Shown here one piece after another: positions 1 through 7,034 of a stretch of DNA of 16,074 nucleotides. The notes beneath the pieces were generated by a model. It searched no databases. It was not told the DNA's origin and was given only the letters and a program-made list of their open reading frames with translations. Positions within the stretch are counted from its first letter, which is position 1. Every line of letters begins with the position of its first letter. Made by a program: the position numbers and the translations under genes. The DNA comes from Pinguiococcus pyrenoidosus (taxonomy: Eukaryota > Sar > Pinguiophyceae > Pinguiochrysidales > Pinguiochrysidaceae): the NCBI GenBank assembly GCA_019677205.1, contig JAAMXY010000216.1:1-16074 (forward strand), given 5' to 3'.

Positions 1-131
1 CATCCCCTCCGATCCGCTGCGGCACCTTCCTCTGATCGGGAGAGTGACCCGCGCGAGCGCGCCTCTGCAGAGAAAGCTTCGGAACTGGAGCAAGTTTTTT
101 TGGGTCTCGCGACCTGTCCGAGGGATAAAGG
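1..131. other. 5' flank of the NF-YC gene
   Basis: No gene is visible here. An in-frame TAA at 126-128 lies one codon before the ATG at 132, so the NF-YC reading frame cannot extend upstream without a further exon. The stretch presumably holds the 5' UTR and part of the promoter. I see no CCAAT pentamer on either strand. Confidence 0.5.
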
Positions 132-829
132 ATGAGCAGCGAGAACGCCGCCGTAAGCTGCACAACGACAGCGCGTCCGCCTTGGATGGATGGCCGATAA
201 CCTCCTGCTCCTGATTGCTTTGGCTTAGATCGCGAGCGACTCAGCTGCTGCCGCGGGAAGCGCGACGAAAAGCGAAGCAGATAGCCCAGAGCACCTTCAG
301 CACATGCAGGAGATGCTCGACCGGTTCGTGTCCCGTTGGTGAGCACGTCGCTCCAGATCCTCGCTTAAGCTGCTCCTGTCTGGGTAGATTCTGGACGCGC
401 GAAATGCACGAGATGGAGCAGTTAGAAGTGGGCACCGAACAGGAGTACAAGAACCACAATGATCTTCCCTTGGCACGCATCAAGAGAATCATGAAGAGCG
501 ACGAGGTGCGGGGCATCTCAGCCAAAAAAACGGTGGCACAGCATCGTCTAACGCGAGTCTTTGGATGCCGAGCAGGATGTCCGGATGATCAGCGCTGAAG
601 CTCCCGTTTTGTTCGCGAAGGCGTGCGAGATGTTCATTCTCGAGCTCACGCTCCGTTCCTGGTGCTACTCGGAGAAGAGCAAGCGGCGAACGGTACGGGC
701 GGCACCTGCCTGCTGCTTCGCTCGGCTTCTAATGATCCACTTGTATTCTTCCCGCAGCTGCAGAAGGAAGACATTCAGACGGCCGTTCAGAAGACGGACA
801 TCTTCGATTTCCTCGTCGACGTGATATAG
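132..829 (+). CDS. NFYC: Nuclear transcription factor Y subunit C (NF-YC/HAP5), five exons
   Basis: Inferred exons are 132-152, 229-323, 388-505, 576-692 and 758-829, giving 140 residues; introns are 76, 64, 70 and 65 nt, all GT-AG. The histone fold is unmistakable: FW..EM.EMEQ, then [14 protein letters not shown] (exon 3), [20 protein letters not shown] and a KRRT motif (exon 4), and [11 protein letters not shown] (exon 5). These segments sit in three frames and join in phase at the predicted splice sites. NF-YC dimerises with NF-YB, and with NF-YA binds CCAAT boxes in the nucleus. The start is the first ATG after an in-frame TAA. The stop follows almost directly after the FLVD motif, so the usual PRDE-type alpha-C tail that contacts NF-YA is missing. 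Exon 2 is Ala/Ser/Glu-rich. Least certain are the exon 2/3 join, where donor GTTCGT is weak but restores the R-FW context, and tiny exon 1. Confidence 0.9.
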
Positions 830-1211
830 AAGATGTCAGTTGATTCCTCCGAACACGCCAAGCCTTCGTTTTGCCTCCTGCGCCGAAGCTTTTCTTCTCT
901 ATGCCCTCTCCTTGTACCGTCGCACTTGCAGAAGAAGGAAGGCGCTCTGCTGGTGTCCGAGAAGACCGGCATCTCCTGTTTTTCCTTCCAGTGCCTGCTC
1001 TGCAGGCGTCAGCTGATGCGTAGCCTAGTTCCCACTCAAACGCATTTCCGATCTGGTTCTCCCGCCAAAAAGCAAGGCCAAATTGGTCGTCGACGCCTTT
1101 GGGTAGATGCACCTCGGCCTGCTTCTTATGCTCACAGTCTTGCTGCGCCGATCATATTGCTTGCAACTGATTCCTGTGCAGACCAGAGCTCCTCGGAGCA
1201 CGCCTGTCGTC
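830..1211. other. Intergenic region between NF-YC and the helicase
   Basis: This 382-nt stretch holds the NF-YC 3' end and the helicase 5' end. An open frame runs through it, but nothing resembling a conserved protein is seen. Positions 926-990 resemble NF-YC exon 5. A single inverted CCAAT (ATTGG) lies at 1082-1086, about 130 nt before the helicase ATG. Pyrimidine-rich stretches ending in AG near 931, 991, 1005 and 1169 could be acceptors of a 5' UTR intron. Confidence 0.5.
926..990 (+). pseudogene. Possible decayed duplicate of NF-YC exon 5
   Basis: In the same frame as exon 5, this segment reads LQKKEGALLVSEKTGISCFSF beside [20 protein letters not shown] of the real exon. By eye about 30 of 51 aligned bases match after a shared TGCAGAAG. 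The upstream bases CGCAC stand where exon 5 has its acceptor CGCAG. The histone-fold residues are not kept, so it is unlikely to be functional. Similarity this weak could be chance. Confidence 0.3.
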
Positions 1212-4200
1212 ATGAGTTACCACGAGCAGCGCCCGAGGAACACTCACCACGGCAAACGTGGACGCGGCCGCGGCCGCGGTGGCGGCCGCGGTCGGAGAGG
1301 CGGTCGCGGACGTCAGGTAAGACGCCAAAGAAGAGTGCTGTGGGGAGACGCAAGAGCTCCCGTTGTCTCCTGCTAAGCTGTGCGCTGCACAGGGCGGCTA
1401 CAACTGGAGAAAACACATCCTGTCCCCGGAACAGCGAGCCGATCGCGACCGCAAGAGGGAGGTTGAGGACGCGGTGCTGCTTCGAGCAGTGGAGCAGCAC
1501 CAGAAGAATGCTGTGGCCCAGGACGACGGACTGAGCGCGCAAGACCTCGGCATCATCGAGCGCCGCAGGCGCAGCGCGGAGGTGCGATATCTACGACCTG
1601 CATGGGCCCGATTGAGCAGGTCGTTCTACGAACTCAAGGACGCTTCTTGATGCACCAGATTCTCAGACTTACGAGAGACAGCAATCCCCAAGACCTGCAG
1701 CTCTCGCGAGAGGCGCAGGATCGACTTGCGGAGGCGCTCGCGAGGCTTGAGAGGAAGCACGTAGGTGCCAAGGACGAAGACAACTCGAGCGCGGATCTTC
1801 GAGAGCTCGTCGCGCCAGCTGATGCTGGAACGACAGAGGATGCCGAAAACAGAGCGCAGCGCTCAAGGGGAGGCTTGACGGCGGATGGGATGCGATCCGC
1901 GCTTCGGAGCCGCTGGGAGAGCCAGTCGGAGGAGTGGCAGAGGATGAGGCAGCAGAGACAGCGTCTTCCTGCTTGGAAGGAGCGGCAGAGACTTGCCGAA
2001 GCCGTGCGGAATCACAGGGTGCTGGTCATATCCGGGGAGACCGGCTGTGGAAAGACGACGCAGGTGCCTCAGTTCATTCTGGACGACGCGATCGAGAGCG
2101 GCCACGGTCCCGACACGAGCATCATCTGCACCCAGCCCAGGCGGATCAGCGCGATCAGTGTGGCGGAGCGCGTCGCGGAAGAGCGCATGGAGCGAGTGGG
2201 AGAATCGATCGGGTACCAGATCCGTCTGGACAGGCGGGCGTCGGAGAGCACCCGACTGCTGTTTTGCACCACCGGAATCCTACTTCGGAAGCTGCAATTT
2301 GATCCGACGCTGGCGGGCGTGTCTCACGTGATACTGGATGAGGTCCATGAGCGCAACCTGGAGTCCGACTTCCTGCTCATCTGCCTGCGGGATCTGCTGA
2401 GCACCCGAGACGATCTGCGCGTCATTGTCATGTCCGCGACCCTGAACGCCGAGCTCTTCGCCTCGTACTTCTGCGCCCTTCCCGGCGACCATCGCAGAGA
2501 AGCGCTTCCAAAGGATGCCTGGGTCGCGCCGGAGCAGCCGAACAGACCGCATACGTCAGAGGTGCCGACGGTCCACATCCCAGGATTCACACATCCCGTT
2601 CAGCGCGGCTTTCTCGAGGATGCGGTGGCGCTGACGGGAACGGTACCCGAGGCGGCGCAGCCTCGGCGTTCGTCGTTCACGCCAGCCAGGGGCAGCTCCG
2701 ACATCGATGTGGATGACGAAGACGCAGTGAAAGCCGCGACGAGCGACGATCTTCATCGGCGCATGGCGGACATGAAAGGGCGACTGCCTGCCCTGTCTGA
2801 CCAGGCTGCGCACGCCCTGACCTTTGGCTTTGACGACGAGACGCGGCCAACGAACGTGGCGATCTCGTTGGTGAGACACATCCACAGAGAGATGGGCGAA
2901 GGCGCCATCCTGATCTTCATGTCGGGTTGGGGCCCCATCGACGCCCTGTGCTCCAAGCTACGAAAGCTGCCGGAGGCGGCCTCGTTGAAGATCTACCAAC
3001 TGCACGGATCCATGCCCATGTCTCAGCAGCGCGGAATCTTTGAGAAGCCGGCCGATCCGCGGGTGAGGAAGGTGGTGGTGTCCACGAACATTGCGGAAAG
3101 CAGCATCACCATCGAAGACGTGGTCTACGTGATTGACTTCGGCAAGCGCAAGGAGAAGACCTATGACGCGGCCACCGACACGTCGTGCCTTCTTGAGAGC
3201 TGGGTGTCGCGAGCGTCGGCGCGGCAGCGCTGCGGGCGCGCCGGCCGCGTGCAGGCTGGCTTCTGCTGGCACCTCTACCCGGAGTGGAAGCACGAGCGCC
3301 TCCAAGAGTACGATCAGCCGGAGATGGTACGGACGCCCCTGGCGCAGTGCTGCCTGCGGGTCCGAGCCTTGAGGGTTGGTCATCCGGGACCCGGAGGCAT
3401 CGAGACGTTTCTCAAGAAGGCCGTGACGGCTCCGGAGGATCGCGCTCTTGCGCAGGCGCTGATCAAGCTGCGCACCATTGGCGCGCTAAGCCCGAGGACC
3501 GAGGAGCTGACGCCCCTCGGTGAAGCGCTGAGTGACCTACCCATGGATCCCGCTGTCGCGAAGAGCCTGGTTCTCTCCGTGCTGCTCGGTTGCTTGGACC
3601 CGGTCCTCACGATCACGTCTGCTTTGAGCAATAGAAACATGTTCGTGATTCCTCCCAAGGAGAAGCAGAGCACGGCGGATCGGGCCAAGAGGCACCTCGC
3701 CGAAGGCGAGCCCAGCGACCATTTTGCGATGTTGAACGCGTTCAGCATTTTCCAAGAGCTGTGCCGTAGGGAGTCCCACCAGGATGCCCGCAGGTTTTGC
3801 TTCGAGAACTTCCTCAATTTCTCGACGATGAACATGGTTGGCAACGTGCGTCAGCAGTTCTTGCGGCTTCTGCGCGACGCGGGCCTCCTCCGTCCAGGGG
3901 CCTCTGCGGGTGATGGTGACGCCATGGAGGTGGAATCGAGCGAGTGGTACAATCGTCATGCAGACAACTGGAGCGTCGTGAAGGCCTGCCTCGCGGCAGG
4001 CTTGTATCCGAACCTCCTCCGCGTGGATCCGGATCCAAGCAGATCCCGTGGTCGCCAACCGAAGCCCATGTTCTTTGACCGAGATCATGGCTACATCAAG
4101 CCGCACCCCGCGTCGGTGAACGCCAAGGGCCAGAACCATGTGTGGCTGCATCGGTGGTGCGTCTACTCCGAGAAGGTCCTGACCGACACGGGCCTCTTCG

Positions 4201-4937
4201 CCATGGACACCACGGAGGTTGCTCCGCTGCCCATCCTGCTGTTCGGACCTGGGCATCCTGCCGATGGCAGACTTCTGCGGATGCAAAGCGGCGGCGATCA
4301 TCAGGATGAAATCGATTCGATCCGAGTGCAACTGGAGCTGGCGAAGCAAGAGGGAGCGGTCCTAGATGCGGGGGCCGCCCGCGAAGAGCTTCGCATCCGA
4401 GTCGACGTCCTCGAGACCCGGCTCGCCGAGGCGCTGGCGAATACGGGCTCCGCCAAAGCTGCGCTTGACGAGAGCTCTCGCTTCGTCGTGGACCTCCTGG
4501 AGTCCAATGGTGGGTCGTACCCCATGGCGCGGCTCTCCTCTTTCCTGAAGAGAGCCAGGCCAGAGGTGCGCGCAGGCATTGGCAAGATTCGTGAGTGGGT
4601 GAACACACACGGGCAGATCGTCGAGTGCGTCAAGATCTACAATGTCTGGACCATTCGCCTTGTCGATGCGCAGGAAGCCTCGCCGGAATCGTCGACTCGC
4701 TATGGCGTCGACGACTGGGTCTTCTTCGTGGACTCGGACGAACGAGGGTCCACGATGGATCTCGTCGACAGGAGCCGCACGGGCGTGCGCGCCGTCCTGA
4801 GGCGGCAGCTCGCCGGTGACAGTGGTTTCTTGGGTGCGCCGGAGAAGGACTTCCTCGACGCCGTTTGCTACGCTTTGACGGAGAATGACGCGGGAGAGCA
4901 TGCGGCGGCAATACACCAAGAGCGTCTGGACTCCTGA
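1212..4937 (+). CDS. DHX36/RHA-type DExH-box RNA helicase with LOTUS-like insert
   Basis: Exons 1212-1316, 1393-1581 and 1659-4937 give 1190 residues. Exon 1 is an RG-rich patch ending in Q35. The ATP-binding domain has GETGCGKT (about 224-231), TQPRRISAISVAERV, DEVH (325-328) and SATL (357-360). The second RecA domain has STNIAESSITIEDVVYVID and QRCGRAGR (621-628). HA2 spans about 660-760 and an OB-fold about 880-960. Motifs, HA2, OB and the VDDWVFF tail place it in the DEAH/RHA group nearest DHX36, whose members unwind structured RNA including G-quadruplexes. No clear DHX36-specific N-terminal motif is seen. Between OB-fold and tail there is an extra coiled coil (about 979-1040) and a winged-helix-like segment (about 1040-1100). 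The ATG at 1212 is chosen because it opens the RG region. An in-frame ATG at 1107 would add a hydrophobic leader. No close DHX36 functional assignment is certain. Confidence 0.92.
1317..1392 (+). other. Helicase intron 1
   Basis: A 76-nt GT-AG intron in phase 0: donor CAG/GTAAGA, acceptor GCACAG/GGC. It joins the RG-rich exon to the segment starting GGYNWRKHILSPEQ, which lies in another frame. Confidence 0.85.
1582..1658 (+). other. Helicase intron 2 (77 nt; 38-nt alternative)
   Basis: The frame must shift between the SAE residues before 1582 and the long exon. Donor GAG/GTGCGA with acceptor CACCAG at 1658 gives 77 nt, matching the other introns. The same donor with the AG at 1619 also keeps frame, but would leave only 38 nt and add 13 residues. 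Confidence 0.7.
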
Positions 4938-5051
4938 AGGCGCCAGCTGCGTTCCATTGGAAGAGCACCGGCATGAAACCTAGCCGGATGCCCCAAAACA
5001 GAGTGGCACCAAACCCCCCAAAAAAACCATGAGAAGCAAAAGCATGAGAGC

Positions 5052-5107
5052 AAAGGAAGGAAGGAAGGAAGGAAGGAAAGGAGGAAGGAAGGAAGGAGGA
5101 AGGGAGG
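5052..5107 (+). repeat. (GGAA)n purine microsatellite
   Basis: A run of GGAA/GGAAG units with a few G or A interruptions. One strand is wholly purine for about 55 nt. It creates the low-complexity K/E/G and S/F/L open frames on the two strands, which are not genes. Confidence 0.95.
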
Positions 5108-5160
5108 AGCATCTGGCATTGGTATCAGAAGAAAAAAGTCCTGAAAAAACATCTGCACCA

Positions 5161-5215
5161 GCGCTCTCTATAGTGTCAAGGAGCCAGGCACTGTCAGTCT
5201 ATAGAGTGTCAGCGC
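5161..5215. repeat. Imperfect inverted repeat around CTATAG
   Basis: The left arm GCGCTCTCTATAG (5161-5173) is mirrored by CTATAGAGTGTCAGCGC (5199-5215), which has a 4-base insertion. A further CTATAG follows at 5214-5219. TGTCA occurs next to the arms and CTGTCAG between them. It lies about 120 nt before the TPR-like ATG and could be a hairpin, a binding-site cluster or a remnant of a small element. Confidence 0.55.
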
Positions 5216-5334
5216 TATAGGACGGCTCCAAGGATTTTGAGCCCTCGAACCTCTCAGCGAGCGCCACAGGCTTTTTCACTTCGCCAGAAAGACCCGCAGA
5301 GAGCGTAACTTGGTTCCGGGGTGCTTCTCCCCAA

Positions 5335-6982
5335 ATGATTCGGGCAGTCTCGCGGATAGCGCTGCAGCGCGGCGTCCGTCATGCGTGGCCAGGCCGCGTG
5401 GCGAGGCAAAGCACCGCCGCTGGCCCGCTGGGCTTGGGAGCAGCGGGGCAGTGTCTGGCGGAAGCGAAGCTCGTGATGGAGCAGACGAAGGACGACAAGG
5501 CCGTGGACGCCGTGTTCGAGGCGGCGCTGAACCGGGAGGACCTCTCCGAGGCGCAGAGGGCAGTGGTGGACCTGGCCCACGTGAAGGTCATCTTCGGCCG
5601 CGAGAACGTCAGCAGAGCGGACAAGCTGGCGACTCAGGACCGCCTTGCCTCGGCCACCGACAAGCTCGAGGGCGAAGGAGGCCTGGCGTGCCTGGCGGCC
5701 CGTGCTGAGGGGCTGCAGATCCTCGGCCGGCTGAAGGAGATCGAGGCCGATGCAGCCGACGAGCCCTCCGCGCAGGCGCTCTCCCCGGCCTCCGAGTACC
5801 TGCAGACTGCGGGTGACGTGTATCGGCGGGCGCTTCGGGACATGCAGAAGACGCAGGAGCGGACCAAGGCCGTGCCGAACCTCCTGGGCACGCAGAATGC
5901 CGCTGACGCCGCTCTCTTCGCCGGAGCGATGCACAGCTACTTGGAAGCTGGTCGGATCAAGGTGGGCCCTTGCAGATTCGCCTCGGATGCGCTGCCCGCC
6001 GCCTCATGCCCCTTGCGTTCCTCCCTTGGCGTTCGCGTAGGTCAGGTATGGGGACAGCATCAATGCTGCCGTGTGCTTGCGCGAGGGTCTGGAGCTGGCG
6101 AACGACCCCAAGAGCCCGAAGATGAGCCCGTCCGACAAGGAGGTGGCCGAGATGATGCTGGGCTTTTGCGTTCTGAACCTCAATGATCCCACCCAGACGA
6201 GCGAAGCCATCGACGCCTTCAGCAGTGCACAAGCATCCATCTCGAAACGAGTGGCCGCGAAGGGCGAAGCGGAGGACCGAAGCTCGCTGGCAAGATGCAA
6301 CTACGGCCTGGGACGAGCCTACGGCCTGAAAGCTGCCATGCTGCAGCAGGAGGTGCAGGAGGAAGCGCAGAGACTCAACGAGCAAGGCAAGGGACCAGGT
6401 GAGCTGCCTCGCGCCTTCTCAAGCAAGATCGCTGAGCTGCGAGACTTGTCTGAGAAGGCCGCGGTTGCCTTCGAGGACGCCAGCAAGGGCCACGGTATGA
6501 CGGATCGGGAGATTGCGGATGCGTACCAGCGTGCTGCGACCGGCCGTGCGATTCTGCAGGATTTCTCGGCAGCCCTTGCCAACGCCGAGAAGGCCATCGC
6601 ATTGGTGGAGGAAATCCTGCAGGATGCGACGGACGCCGCGGAGCGCAAGGAGCTCAACTTCGCCCTCGTGAACTGCTTGCACATGGCCGGCGGCTTCCAT
6701 GCCGACTCGGACGCTGCCGGCGGGATCGAGAAAGGCCTCGAGATGTGCCACAGAGCCTACGACCTGCTCATCGATGCCGACGAGCTCGAGGCCAGAGTCA
6801 CGCAGGGTCAGATACGACAGGCGCAGGGCTTGATGTCTGCGAAGCTTGGCAAAATGAAGGTTGCCGAAGGCTACTTCTCCGAGGCGTACAAGATATTCTC
6901 AGAGACCTTGGGAGAGGATGAGGGGCTGACGCAAGCGGCGAAGTCGTGCATGGCGATGACGAAAGCGGCGCCGGAGCAGTAG
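5335..6982 (+). CDS. TPR-like helical repeat protein, probably mitochondrial
   Basis: Exons 5335-5961 and 6041-6982 join in phase 0 across a 79-nt GT-AG intron (AAG/GTGGGC to GTAG/GTC), giving 522 residues. I do not recognise a named family. The first 28 or so residues (MIRAVSRIALQRGVRHAWPG then RVARQS) are rich in Arg with no acidic residue and could form an amphipathic helix, as in mitochondrial presequences. The rest is predicted all-helical: Ala/Leu/Glu-rich helix pairs, the last ones (AEGYFSEAYKIFSETLGEDE) resembling TPR motifs. The splice joins SYLEAGRIK to VRYGDSINAAVCL and so restores a helical hairpin. Such proteins usually act as binding scaffolds. It reads in the same direction as the helicase and ends 52 nt before the stop of the opposing FAM184 gene. 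The coding call is strong; location and repeat type are inferred. Confidence 0.85.
5962..6040 (+). other. Intron of the TPR-like gene
   Basis: 79 nt, GT-AG, phase 0. The acceptor is TAG at 6038-6040, not the CAG at 6045, which would put the downstream exon out of frame. Confidence 0.85.
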
Positions 6983-7034
6983 GCACCCTACAGCTTTTCA
7001 TGGTTCTCATGGTTCTTGCTTCTACGCTCTGGCG

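Larger units (their letters stand above)
4938..5334. other. Intergenic region between helicase and TPR-like gene
   Basis: This 397-nt stretch carries the helicase 3' UTR and the promoter of the next gene. It contains short A and C runs near 5016-5030, a GGAA microsatellite, an imperfect inverted repeat, and ATTGG pentamers at 4956-4960 and 5118-5122. No convincing coding sequence is seen. Confidence 0.6.

Noticed and set aside
339-387. Alternative NF-YC donor GTGAGC at 339
   Set aside because: It is a stronger donor by sequence, but joining it to the acceptor at 387 creates a TGA stop. The weaker donor at 324 restores the R-FW reading. A minor nonsense isoform remains possible.
517-533. Minus-strand CCGTTTTTTTGGCTGAG, resembling a dinoflagellate spliced leader
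   Set aside because: It matches only partly, lies in NF-YC intron 3 on the wrong strand, and the splice acceptors here do not follow the dinoflagellate AGG rule.
833-1534. A 233-residue plus-strand open frame between NF-YC and the helicase
   Set aside because: It runs through intergenic sequence and the helicase RG exon in the wrong frame. It has no conserved content apart from the exon-5-like stretch.
3537-4349. A 270-residue minus-strand open frame
   Set aside because: It lies antisense to the HA2/OB part of the helicase, where the sense strand shows conserved motifs.
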